Below, piece by piece: positions 24,650-32,493 of a stretch of DNA of 64,000 nucleotides (positions are counted from its first letter, which is position 1; each line of letters starts with the position of its first letter). Under the pieces are notes generated by a model. It made no database searches. It was not told where the DNA came from and saw only the letters and a program-made list of their open reading frames with translations. Both the position numbers and the translations under genes were made by a program. The stretch is from Solwaraspora sp. WMMD406 (GTDB lineage Bacteria; Actinomycetota; Actinomycetes; Mycobacteriales; Micromonosporaceae), in the NCBI RefSeq assembly GCF_029626025.1, contig NZ_JARUBF010000001.1:6294001-6358000 (forward strand). Reading direction: 5' to 3'.

Positions 24650-25381
24650 TCAGTACCGGATCGGCATCAGCAGCGAGAAGAACCGATCGTCGGCCGGAGC
24701 CCGGACCACCAGCGGCCTGATCGGACCGTCAAGGTCGAGGACCAACTGACCACCGCCGGCCGCGTCGAGCGCCTGCAGCAGAAACTCCCGGTTGACCGCG
24801 ACGTGCCGGTCCGGGGCCGACCGCCAGTCGGCCTCATCGGAGATCCGCACCGTCCCGGAACCCGAGACCGCCAGTACGGCGACCGGATGCACCGCACCCT
24901 CGTGCTCACGTACCACCGTCGGTGCGGAACCCGGCGCCAACGCCTGCCGCAACGCCGCCGCGTCGACGGTGACCCGCTGCCCGCCCGGACCGGTCGCCAC
25001 CGGCACCAGCGACCGGTAGTTGGGGAAGTCGTGGTCGATCGGCTCGGCGGTGATCCGCCAACCCGGCGCGAAGGCTTCGACGCCGTCGGGGCCCAGGACC
25101 AGATCGATCCGGGGGTCGCGGTCCAGCTGGCTGCGTACGCCGTCGACGAACGACGTCGGTACGAGCACCGACACGGCCGGACCGTCGATGGCTGAGGGCG
25201 CCAGTTCAGCGAAGGCCAACCGGTATCGATCGGTAGCGGCGAACCGCACGGCGCTGGCGTCGACCTCGAACTGCACCCCGCTCAAGGCCGGGATGTCGGG
25301 GTTGTCGCCGACCGCGAAGCGTACGGCGTCCAACGCGCCCGCCAGGTCGGCGGCGGCGACGGTGACCCGGGTGGTCGTCAT
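24650..25381 (-). CDS. DNA polymerase III beta-clamp-like protein (non-canonical DnaN paralogue)
   Basis: A 243-residue protein with two clamp-like domains: VTVAAADLAGALDAVRFAVG and FAATDRYRLAFAEL resemble the middle domain of DnaN, and the end RFFSLLMPIRY is the typical clamp C-terminus (LMPxR). It lacks the first DnaN domain, so it is not the replication clamp. In actinomycetes such clamp-like domains are usually fused behind a MerR helix-turn-helix; the residues immediately upstream in frame (LLDTHLRRLEDGLSDARRELARVDALL, split by the window of positions 25400-25480) are exactly the MerR coiled-coil, but a stop at 25511-25513 precedes them. ATG 25381 has a GGAGA upstream. Confidence 0.75.
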   Translation of the reverse strand: MTTTRVTVAAADLAGALDAVRFAVGDNPDIPALSGVQFEVDASAVRFAATDRYRLAFAELAPSAIDGPAVSVLVPTSFVDGVRSQLDRDPRIDLVLGPDGVEAFAPGWRITAEPIDHDFPNYRSLVPVATGPGGQRVTVDAAALRQALAPGSAPTVVREHEGAVHPVAVLAVSGSGTVRISDEADWRSAPDRHVAVNREFLLQALDAAGGGQLVLDLDGPIRPLVVRAPADDRFFSLLMPIRY

Positions 25382-25690
25382 AGTGATCTGGTTCTCCTCG
25401 GTGTCGAGTAGGGCATCAACGCGGGCGAGCTCACGGCGGGCATCGGACAGGCCGTCCTCCAACCGGCGTAGATGGGTGTCCAGCAGCCGGCGGGCACCGA
25501 CGGATTCCCATCACCCAGCCGTACGCCTGGCGCCCCGACCAGGAGGTTCCACCGCCGTGACGCCACCGCCGACGATCCCCGGCCTTCCTCACCGGATGTA
25601 CCAGCGTCTTCGAACGGATCCAGCTGGTGGACACCGTGCCGGCCGATCTCCGCGACGGGAGTTGACATCACCAAGGCATCAGGGCATCGC
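25382..25690 (-). pseudogene. Decayed MerR N-terminal region
   Basis: Forty-three codons in frame with the clamp-like gene (25510 to 25382) read as the end of a MerR effector coiled-coil, including RRLLDTHLRRLEDGL. Upstream of the in-frame TGA at 25511-25513 no frame gives a recognisable MerR helix-turn-helix, and no start codon restores a full protein. The DNA-binding half appears lost or scrambled. Confidence 0.45.
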
Positions 25691-25695
25691 GGCCG

Positions 25696-27054
25696 ATGAC
25701 GCTCGTACGCGATGATGGTGCGGTGGCGGACCGGGCGTGGGAGACGGAACTACGGATCAACGCGCTAATCGCCGAATCCGAACAGCACAGTGCGCGCCGG
25801 GACTTCGACGCGGCGCTGGGCGCTCAGCGCCACGCCGCCGACCTGGCCCGCGATCTGGTCTCCCGGTCGCCGCAGGACGCCCGGTGGCGGCAGGGGCTGG
25901 GAAGTCTCCTCTATCGGCACGGTGCGCTGCTGTTGGCGGTCGGTGAACCAGCGGCGGCCGTGTCCACGCTGGACGAAGCCGAGCGGGTCTACGCCGATCT
26001 GGTCGGCACCGTACCGGAGATGGAATTCTTCCGGGCCGACGTGCTGGCGCGCCGGGGCCTGGCCCGGTCGGTGGCTGGTCGGGCCGTCTCGGCGGCGGTC
26101 GACGCCGACGAGGCGGTGATCACCTACCTGTCGGTGACCGGTGGCGACCCGCGCCACCCGAAACGCCACGACCTGGCTCGCGTCCTGGCCATGAACGCGG
26201 CGATCCTGGCCCGGCATGGCGATCCCGACCTGGCGATCTCCTCGGCCAACGCGGCGCTCGGCTACTTCGGCTACCCGGGCTCGGACGGCGCGGACCAGGA
26301 GAACGACACGGACGACACGGACGCCGAGAACGGCGCGGACTCCGACGGCTACGTCGACGCCCAGGACAGTGGGTACGTGCACAGCGCGGCCACCGTGTCG
26401 GCGCTGCTGAACTTCACTGACGGCCGGGTCGCCGAAGGATTCCTGCCGGCCGTGGTGGTCTTCAGCAACCTACGGGCCGACGACCTACCGCGGGCGCGCG
26501 CGCTCGAAACGGATCTACGGCTGGTGGACGAACTGCTGGTCGCCGGCCGGTCGGTGCCGTATCCGCTCGACTACGGCCGCGAACTGGCCCGGAAACTACT
26601 GCCCGTCGTCCGGGGTCGCGGCCTGCTGTGGGTGCCACCCGACGAATGGGTGGAGCGGGGGGCGCGGCCCACCTTGGCGGCGGTGTTGCGGCGACACGCG
26701 GCCGATGGCTCCGAGCTCGACGTACAGTTGTCCTATCAGGACAGCCTGGAGTTGCTCTGGACCGGATCGATGCGGTGGCTTCCGGCCCTGCCGCTGGCGA
26801 CCGTGCTGCGGCTGGCCGAGCTCGCCGTCGAGGTGCTGCCCCGCTCGTACGCCGACGGGCTGCGACTGGCGCTGGACGCCCACCTGCTGTTCGCCACCGC
26901 GCACCGTCGACGGGCCCACCTGCCGACACCCGATCGTCACGAGTACGGCCAGCCCTGGCTCCGGCTGCTGACCGTCGCCGCCGAAGCCACCCGGGCGACC
27001 GGTGACGACGAGCTCGCCGCCGATTTCGCCGGGTGGATCACTGCTGTGCGCTGA
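25696..27054 (+). CDS. TPR-like repeat protein
   Basis: A 452-residue all-helical protein. Helix pairs such as FDAALGAQRHAADLARDLVSRSP, LGSLLYRHGALLLAVGEPAAAVSTLDEAERVYADLV and RVLAMNAAILARHGDPDLAISSANAAL have tetratricopeptide spacing. An acidic insert (about 200-225) separates them from a second helical half ending in RATGDDELAADFAGWI. No enzymatic motif; probably a scaffold. The start is the ATG at 25696, which overlaps the decayed MerR region; a GTG at codon 10 is possible. Convergent with the AhpD-like gene, overlapping it by 17 bp. Confidence 0.7.
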   Translation: MTLVRDDGAVADRAWETELRINALIAESEQHSARRDFDAALGAQRHAADLARDLVSRSPQDARWRQGLGSLLYRHGALLLAVGEPAAAVSTLDEAERVYADLVGTVPEMEFFRADVLARRGLARSVAGRAVSAAVDADEAVITYLSVTGGDPRHPKRHDLARVLAMNAAILARHGDPDLAISSANAALGYFGYPGSDGADQENDTDDTDAENGADSDGYVDAQDSGYVHSAATVSALLNFTDGRVAEGFLPAVVVFSNLRADDLPRARALETDLRLVDELLVAGRSVPYPLDYGRELARKLLPVVRGRGLLWVPPDEWVERGARPTLAAVLRRHAADGSELDVQLSYQDSLELLWTGSMRWLPALPLATVLRLAELAVEVLPRSYADGLRLALDAHLLFATAHRRRAHLPTPDRHEYGQPWLRLLTVAAEATRATGDDELAADFAGWITAVR

Positions 27055-27655
27055 CCGGTCCACTCACCGAACCGGCACCGGCGCTCGGGCCACCGACGGG
27101 AGTTCCGGCAGCCGTGCCGTATCCCTCGTGGACGATCTGATGGGCCTGGGCGAGATAGCTGTCCGGGCTGTCCGGCGCGTACGTGTCCAGCCCATCGACG
27201 TACCGGTTGAACATGCAGAACGCGGCGGCGATCAGAACCGTGTCGTGGACCTCGAGGTCGGTCGCGCCAGCGGCGCGGGCCGCCGCGACCAGCCCGCTGG
27301 TCACGCTGCGGCCGTCCTGCTGCACCGCAGCGGCGATTCGCAGCAACGCTCGCAGCTTGTTCGACACGGACGCGGTGTCGGGATCCGCGAGAACCTGGTC
27401 GACCAGCGCCGCTCCCTCGTCGAGCTGCACGGCGGCGAACGCCGAGTGTGACGAGCAGCAGAAGGTGCACTGGTTGAGCCGCGAGACGTAGGCGGCGATC
27501 AGTTCCCGTTCGCCAGGAGTGAGTGGGTGGGGAGTCCTCCGAAGCAGGACCTCCGCCAGTTCGTTGAGCGGCCTCGCGGTCTCGGGTCGGAACCTCATCG
27601 GCCCGATGATCCCGGGGAATTCCTGCTCGTCGACACCGAGTTCGATGTGAGCCAT
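27038..27655 (-). CDS. AhpD-like/carboxymuconolactone decarboxylase-family peroxidase
   Basis: A 205-residue CMD/AhpD-fold protein. The active-site pair is in RLNQCTFCCSSHSAFA (CxxC followed by xxxH), as in alkylhydroperoxidase D and the peroxidase-related (TIGR01926) group that reduce peroxides with a thiol relay. The fold repeats twice; TVLIAAAFCMFNRYVDGL is the second signature helix. GGCAGGAG precedes the ATG. Single gene, no adjacent AhpC. Confidence 0.85.
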   Translation of the reverse strand: MAHIELGVDEQEFPGIIGPMRFRPETARPLNELAEVLLRRTPHPLTPGERELIAAYVSRLNQCTFCCSSHSAFAAVQLDEGAALVDQVLADPDTASVSNKLRALLRIAAAVQQDGRSVTSGLVAAARAAGATDLEVHDTVLIAAAFCMFNRYVDGLDTYAPDSPDSYLAQAHQIVHEGYGTAAGTPVGGPSAGAGSVSGPVSAQQ

Positions 27656-27750
27656 GGCGCTCCTGCCGGTGGTCGTGACGAAACCCGTTCCCTGTCAGAT
27701 GGTCGCAGTTCCGTCAGTCTCGGTCGCCTTCCTCCGTGCGGTCTCGCGGT

Positions 27751-27786
27751 GGCGTCGTGACAGTTGGCGTCGTGACAGTTGGCGTC
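27751..27786. repeat. 15-bp tandem repeat
   Basis: GGCGTCGTGACAGTT is present twice in tandem plus GGCGTC of a third unit, in the 187-bp divergent region between the AhpD-like gene and the gene at 27846. Confidence 0.6.
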
Positions 27787-27845
27787 CTCCGCACCGGCGT
27801 CCTTGGCATAGCCAACGAGAAGCATCGATAGCGTAACTTGAAGTG

Positions 27846-28319
27846 ATGGTCCCCGATACCGCGCTGTCCGGAGTCGGTGTTCTGGTGGCGGGGATGGTGG
27901 CGTCACCCGCCTGCCTGGCTCGTCGGGGCTCGGCCAGCTTCGGCCGGGAGGCACCCGGATGGCCGATCGTGCCGTACGCGCTGCAGATCGGGACCGAGCG
28001 GCTGTGCGACCTGATCGAGCCGGTGTACGAGCGGTTCCTCCGCGACGCGCTGATCGACGCCCAGCATTTCCCCCACGACTGGCCGGAGCTGGTGGCGGTG
28101 ATCGACGCCGAGTGTCCCCCGCTGGCCCGGCTCCCCGCCGAGTTGCCCGACTATCTCGCGGAGATCATGTGCGGGCCGCTGGCCTCGGACGTCCTCGAGG
28201 CCCTCCTTCCGCCCGACGACGCGGCGCCGGCCCGGTACCTCGCCAACACGGTGGACTACGTCCGGGTCGATCCGGCGTGGACCACACTGTGCGGCAGGGC
28301 CGTCCAACGCCCCGGGTAG
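27846..28319 (+). CDS. Hypothetical protein
   Basis: A 157-residue protein not assigned to a family. The first 25 residues are weakly hydrophobic (GVGVLVAGMVASPACLA) but not a clean signal peptide. The rest is helical and acidic with PIVPYALQIGTERLCDLIEPVYERFLRDALIDA and a C-terminal VDYVRVDPAWTTLCG. Coding potential is supported by normal C/G third-position use over the whole length. Downstream is a convergent gene with an 11-bp gap. Confidence 0.55.
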   Translation: MVPDTALSGVGVLVAGMVASPACLARRGSASFGREAPGWPIVPYALQIGTERLCDLIEPVYERFLRDALIDAQHFPHDWPELVAVIDAECPPLARLPAELPDYLAEIMCGPLASDVLEALLPPDDAAPARYLANTVDYVRVDPAWTTLCGRAVQRPG

Positions 28320-28330
28320 GCGACCAGTCG

Positions 28331-28726
28331 TCATGCCCGCCGCCGGTAGCGGACCAGGGCGTACCCGCAGGCCACGCCGAGAACCAACTCGACGGCGGTC
28401 GCGGCGACCAGGGCACTCGCCGGCGGTCCGTCCACGGCCAGACTGACCAGCCGGGCGAACCCGTACGCCAGGTAGAGGACCGTACCGACCACCGTGGCGG
28501 TGAAGGCCAGTCGGCGGACGAACGCCCCGAGCGCGATCAGGAGGCCGATGGCCAGCAGGGCACCACCGGCGGCACGGGTCTCGCTCAACAGGCTGCTGTT
28601 GCCGGCGTACACGATGCCGTTGCCGGCGTGAAACGCGTCCGGCACCGTCAGGATCGCTCCGCCGACGCCGACCACGACCAGGCCGGCGGCGACCAAGATG
28701 ACCTTGAGCACGATCAGCTCCCGCAT
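28331..28726 (-). CDS. DUF4345 membrane protein
   Basis: A 131-residue integral membrane protein with four hydrophobic helices: LKVILVAAGLVVVGVGGAI, AAGGALLAIGLLIALGAFV, FTATVVGTVLYLAYGFARLV and LVAATAVELVLGVACGYAL. RAAGGALLAIG and YGFARLVSLAVDGPP are DUF4345 hallmarks. ATG 28726 has GGAGG five bases upstream. A 45-bp tandem duplication immediately upstream repeats this ribosome-binding site and ATG in frame at 28771, giving a possible product with 15 extra residues. Sits behind the NmrA-like gene on the same strand. Confidence 0.8.
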   Translation of the reverse strand: MRELIVLKVILVAAGLVVVGVGGAILTVPDAFHAGNGIVYAGNSSLLSETRAAGGALLAIGLLIALGAFVRRLAFTATVVGTVLYLAYGFARLVSLAVDGPPASALVAATAVELVLGVACGYALVRYRRRA

Positions 28727-28806
28727 ACTCGCCTCCGGCACGGTCGGCCCCGGCATGGTCGGCTCCCGCATACTCGCCTCCGGCACGGTCGGCTCCGGCA
28801 CGGTCG
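28717..28806. repeat. 45-bp tandem duplication containing a ribosome-binding site and start codon
   Basis: The segment CTCCCGCATACTCGCCTCC and the following GGCACGGTCGG occur twice with a 45-bp period (about 28717-28749 and 28762-28794), then partially again. On the minus strand each copy encodes GGAGGCGAGTATG, so the DUF4345 gene has two identical initiation sites in the same frame. Confidence 0.75.
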
Positions 28807-28809
28807 CCG

Positions 28810-29631
28810 TCACCGCCGCCACACTCCGGACGCGGCGGCCTGCCGGCAGACCTCGGCGAAGTCGCGCGGCTCGCGGCCGAGCGCCCGACGGACGCCGTCG
28901 CCGAGCGAAGCGTTCCGACCGTCGAAGACCTCCACGCACAGGTCGGTCAGCAGGCGGGCGTGGTCCGGGCCGACCTCGGCGACCAGCCGGAGGTGGAACT
29001 GTTCGGCGGAGACCGGCAGATAGCCGACGTCGAGTCCGCTGGCGACGGATATCTCGGCCGCCGCCTGCGCGAAGGTCAACAGCCGAGGGCCGGTCACCTC
29101 GTACACCCCGCCGATGTGCCGGTCGTCGGTGAGAACGGCGACCGCGACGTCGGCGATGTCGTCCACGTCGACGAACGGTTCCGGCGTCGTCCCGGCCGGC
29201 AACGCGACCATCCCGGCGCGGACCGCGTCCAGCAGCTGCCCTTCGGTGAAGTTCTGGGCGAACCAGCTGGCCCGGACGATGCCGTACGCCAAGCCGCCGG
29301 CGGCGACGATCTCCTCGCAGCGCCGCGCGTTGGCCTCACCCCGGCCGGAGAGCAGCACCAGCTTGCGAAGTCCGGCGTCGCGGGCGGCGGCGGTGAACTT
29401 CTCGACGACGGCCGGGGCCTCGGGTGCGGCCAGGTCCGGGTAGTAGGACAGGTAGGCGGCGTCGACGCCCCGCAGCGCCGCCGACCAGGTGGCCGGGTCT
29501 TCCCAGCGCAGCGGTTGGTCGCTGGTACGGCTGGCGCGCACCACCGGGTGGCCGAGCGCGGTCAGCCGGTCGGCGACACGCCGGCCGGTCTTACCGGTCG
29601 CTCCGGTGACGAGCACTGAAGGTCGAGACAT
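28810..29631 (-). CDS. NmrA-like NAD(P)-binding protein
   Basis: A 273-residue atypical short-chain dehydrogenase of the NmrA/NAD(P)H-azoreductase-like group. SVLVTGATGKTGRRVADRL is the dinucleotide-binding motif (GxxGxxG), RKLVLLSGRGEANARRCEEIV and VRASWFAQNFTEGQLL follow the family order. These proteins are redox sensors or quinone/azo reductases; the typical catalytic YxxxK is absent. Divergent from the AraC-type gene with a 138-bp or shorter shared promoter region, so it is the probable target. Confidence 0.85.
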   Translation of the reverse strand: MSRPSVLVTGATGKTGRRVADRLTALGHPVVRASRTSDQPLRWEDPATWSAALRGVDAAYLSYYPDLAAPEAPAVVEKFTAAARDAGLRKLVLLSGRGEANARRCEEIVAAGGLAYGIVRASWFAQNFTEGQLLDAVRAGMVALPAGTTPEPFVDVDDIADVAVAVLTDDRHIGGVYEVTGPRLLTFAQAAAEISVASGLDVGYLPVSAEQFHLRLVAEVGPDHARLLTDLCVEVFDGRNASLGDGVRRALGREPRDFAEVCRQAAASGVWRR

Positions 29632-29769
29632 GTGGTGACTCCCATTCGAGGTACGGCGTTCCCGGGCGGGTCGCCGGTCGTTCCGCTGTGGTGATGCCGT
29701 TCCAGTTTGGCGGGCCGTCTCTGGTCGATCAATGACTGGGAGACCGGGATCGTTTGCCGTACGTCCAAC

Positions 29770-30822
29770 GTGCTGGACGATCGGCAAATCCTGCGCGATT
29801 CTGGTGGGGTGCACTTCACCTTCCCCCACACCGGCACCGGCCCGGTCCGCACCGATCCACTCGGCGAGACCCTGCACCTGTTCCGGTTGACCGGCACGCT
29901 CTACTGCCGGGCCGAGTTGACCGCACCGTGGGGGGTCGACGTGCCGGCGATGCCGGGCTGCATGGCGCTGCAGGTGGTCACCGCCGGACAGTGCTGGCTG
30001 GAGGTGGCCGGCGAGCAGCCCCGCCTGGTCGGCGCGGGCAGCCTGACGTTGATCCCGCACGGGGTCGCGCACCGGTTCCGCAGCGACCCGTCGGCGTCGA
30101 CCAGGCCGTTGGCCGACATCCCGGTGCGGCAGCTCAGCGAGCGCTACGAGATCATGCGCCACGGCGGCGGTGGCGAGCTGACCCAGGTCGCGTACGCGGT
30201 GCTGCGGGTGGACCATGTGGCGGCCCGACGGCTGGCGGCGCAGTTGCCTGCCGTCCTGCAGCTCGACCGGTTCGACGACGACGAGTCCGGTTGGCTGCAC
30301 AGCACGCTGCGGTTGATCGCCCGCGAGTCGCAGGCGCTGCGGCCGGGTGGCGAGACGATGTTGACCCGGCTGGCCGACGTGCTGGTGATCCAGGTGATCC
30401 GGATGTGGCTGGACGCCGCGCCGGAAGCCCGCCAGGGTTGGTTGGCGGCGCTGCGCGACGAGCAGCTCGGGCGGGCGTTGACAGCGGTGCACCGGGCACC
30501 CGAGCGGGACTGGACGGTGGCCACCCTGGCACGGGAGGCGGGCATGTCCCGGTCGGCGTTCGCCGCCCGGTTCACCGGGCTGGTCGGCGAGCCGGTGATC
30601 CGCTATCTGGCCGCCTGGCGGCTGCAGCTGGCGCACGATCATCTGCGCGGCTCAGGGGATCCACTGCCGGTGGTGGCCCGCCGGTTCGGCTACCAGTCGG
30701 AAGCGGCGTTCTGCCGGGCGTTCAAGCGGGAGTACGGCGTACCGCCGGGCCAGGTCCGTCGGGCCGGCGTCGCGACCGGGTGGCCGACGACGTCGAGGGT
30801 GGCCGACGTCGATCCCGACTGA
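29770..30822 (+). CDS. AraC family regulator with cupin_6 N-terminus
   Basis: About 350 residues. The N-terminal cupin part is marked by LFRLTGTLYCRAELTAPWGVDVPAM, and the C-terminal double HTH by WTVATLAREAGMSRSAFAARF and LPVVARRFGYQSEAAFCRAFKREYGVPPGQVRR. Cupin_6 AraC proteins are usually activators or repressors of a divergent dehydrogenase, which fits the NmrA-like gene next door. The start is uncertain: TTG 29707, GTG 29770 and GTG 29809 are in frame and none has a good ribosome-binding site. Confidence 0.85.
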   Translation: MLDDRQILRDSGGVHFTFPHTGTGPVRTDPLGETLHLFRLTGTLYCRAELTAPWGVDVPAMPGCMALQVVTAGQCWLEVAGEQPRLVGAGSLTLIPHGVAHRFRSDPSASTRPLADIPVRQLSERYEIMRHGGGGELTQVAYAVLRVDHVAARRLAAQLPAVLQLDRFDDDESGWLHSTLRLIARESQALRPGGETMLTRLADVLVIQVIRMWLDAAPEARQGWLAALRDEQLGRALTAVHRAPERDWTVATLAREAGMSRSAFAARFTGLVGEPVIRYLAAWRLQLAHDHLRGSGDPLPVVARRFGYQSEAAFCRAFKREYGVPPGQVRRAGVATGWPTTSRVADVDPD

Positions 30823-30839
30823 CCCGGCACACTGGTCGG

Positions 30840-31610
30840 ATGGCACTTCTGCGGGTCGACTTCTTCTCCGACGTGTTGGAGCAGGGCACCTCGATGACCG
30901 TCCTGCTGCCGCAGCGTTCCCGGACCCGGATCGGCGCCCCGGCGCGCGGCGGCGACACCGATCCGCCGGTGCTCTACCTGTTGCACGGGCTCACCGACGA
31001 CGCCACCGCCTGGCTGCGGTACAGCTCGATCGAGCGGTACGCCGAGGAGCGCGGGCTCGCCGTGGTGATGCCGCAGGTCCACCGCAGCATATACGCCGAC
31101 GAGGCGCACGGGGCACCGTTCTGGACGTTTCTCTCCACCGAGCTGCCGGCGGTGGTCGACTCGTTCTTCCGGGTCTCGCGGCGGCGGGCCGACACCTTTG
31201 TCGCCGGCCTGTCCATGGGCGGGTACGGCGCGTTGCGCTGGGCGTTGCGCCAACCCGAGCGGTTCGCGGCGGCGGCCAGCCTCTCCGGCGTACTCGACGT
31301 GGCCGCCCGGCAGTACGGACCGTCGGTGTCGGCCACCGACCCGTTGATGCGACGGGTCTTCGGCGATCACGACGTCGCGGGTAGTGACGACGACCTGTTC
31401 TGGCTGCTCGACAAGGCGGACCCGGCCGCGCTACCGAAGCTGTGGCTGTGTTGCGGCACGTCCGACGAGCTGTATCCGGACAACGTACGGTTCCGCGACC
31501 GCTGCGCGGACCGGGGCGTTCCGCTGGCCGTCGACTTCGGCCCGGGCGACCATCTGTGGACCTACTGGGATGCCAAGATCCACGAAGTGATCGCCTGGCT
31601 GCCGCTGTGA
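30840..31610 (+). CDS. Esterase-family alpha/beta hydrolase (esterase D/antigen 85-like)
   Basis: A 256-residue hydrolase. LLHGLTDDATAWLRYSSIERYAEERGLAVVMPQ is the oxyanion region, the nucleophile is in AGLSMGGYGALRWAL, the Asp is expected in CCGTSDELY and the His in FGPGDHLWTYWD. This pattern is that of the FrmB/antigen-85-like tributyrin esterases and S-formylglutathione (or mycothiol) hydrolases. No signal peptide. The ATG at 30840 is 18 bp after the AraC-type stop codon, so it is likely cotranscribed with it. Confidence 0.87.
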   Translation: MALLRVDFFSDVLEQGTSMTVLLPQRSRTRIGAPARGGDTDPPVLYLLHGLTDDATAWLRYSSIERYAEERGLAVVMPQVHRSIYADEAHGAPFWTFLSTELPAVVDSFFRVSRRRADTFVAGLSMGGYGALRWALRQPERFAAAASLSGVLDVAARQYGPSVSATDPLMRRVFGDHDVAGSDDDLFWLLDKADPAALPKLWLCCGTSDELYPDNVRFRDRCADRGVPLAVDFGPGDHLWTYWDAKIHEVIAWLPL

Positions 31611-31650
31611 ACGAACGCACCGACCGCATGCCGGCACCGGACGAGACGAC

Positions 31651-32211
31651 GTGCGAGGAGACGACGCCGGACGCGGTGGCGCGGTCGGTGCGTCGCTGGC
31701 GGAGCGGCTCACCGCGCTGACCTTCTCCGAGCTGACCACCGAGCAGGTGACCGCGTTGCTCATCGACACGGCCGTCGCCTGGGGTACTGAGCAGGGCTGG
31801 CGGGTGTACCGGCGGGCGGCCAGCGTCCTGCCGTTGCCGCCGCCGCTGTCCCGGCAGCACTCGGTGGTCGACGTCGCCTGCGCCCGGCCGGACGCACCGC
31901 CCCTGGTGATCGAGGTCGATCACACCGACCGGCGCCGTACGGTCGAGAAGCTGCTCGCCGAGGCGGCCGCCGGACGGGTGCCGATCTGGGTCCGTTGGGG
32001 TACCCGCGGCTTCGTCCCGCCGCCGAATCCGGTATTCATGGTCACCGTGTCGGTCACTACCCGCGCCACCGCCGGGTCGGGCGTACGGCTGCACTCGCGA
32101 CTGCCGGCACGGTACCTTCCGGCGCCGGAGCACCGCGCCGCACCGATGACCGCCGCCAGCCCGCCGGATCCACTCTTCGACCCCGCCGGCACCACCCGGG
32201 CGGCGGATTGA
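31651..32211 (+). CDS. Hypothetical protein with PD-(D/E)XK-like motif
   Basis: A 186-residue protein without a recognised family. HSVVDVACARP (Asp74) and LVIEVDHTD (Glu88, Asp90), preceded by a helix-rich N-terminus and followed by a helix (RRTVEKLLAEAAAGRVPIWVRWG), has the alpha-beta-beta-beta-alpha-beta order and D...ExD(K) acidic spacing of restriction-endonuclease-like folds. Such small proteins in actinomycetes are seldom characterised. Assignment to a nuclease fold is inference; a conserved Lys is replaced by Asp. GTG 31651 is the best start; no strong ribosome-binding site. Confidence 0.6.
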   Translation: MRGDDAGRGGAVGASLAERLTALTFSELTTEQVTALLIDTAVAWGTEQGWRVYRRAASVLPLPPPLSRQHSVVDVACARPDAPPLVIEVDHTDRRRTVEKLLAEAAAGRVPIWVRWGTRGFVPPPNPVFMVTVSVTTRATAGSGVRLHSRLPARYLPAPEHRAAPMTAASPPDPLFDPAGTTRAAD

Positions 32212-32224
32212 CCGGATGCCGCGA

Positions 32225-32312
32225 TGCGGGAAAGACGGACGAGTCGAGCACCGCCGCAGGTGCCCGGGCCGTCCCCGTGTCCACGTTGGGCGCCGTGAAC
32301 CGGCCCCGGCAC
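32225..32312 (-). pseudogene. Fragment of a DUF4166 gene 3' end
   Basis: Read on the minus strand the fragment encodes RGRFTAPNVDTGTARAPAAV, nearly the same as the C-terminus of the intact DUF4166 protein at 35542-36213 (RGRFTAQYVDTGTAPVPAAV). At DNA level 32268-32308 matches 35591-35631 at 36 of 41 bases, with the five differences contiguous. No upstream part of the gene remains, so it is a remnant. Confidence 0.6.
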
Positions 32313-32493
32313 CCGCAGGTCGGGCTACGGAGGCGCGGTACGGACTCGCGCCCCCGGCTCGGGAGCAGATCACGTCGGATCTCGCTGCGATCAGTTTCGA
32401 CCACACGCGAAGGCCCGCAAAACTCACATCGAGTGACAGAATAAGGGGGCGCAGTCACAGAGTGGACAAAGATGACTCTCCTCGGAAGGGACG

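Noticed and set aside
27751-27786. Short repeats as a CRISPR array
   Set aside because: Units are only 15 bp, directly tandem, without spacers; the same holds for the 17-bp, 21-bp and 25-bp tandem repeats elsewhere.
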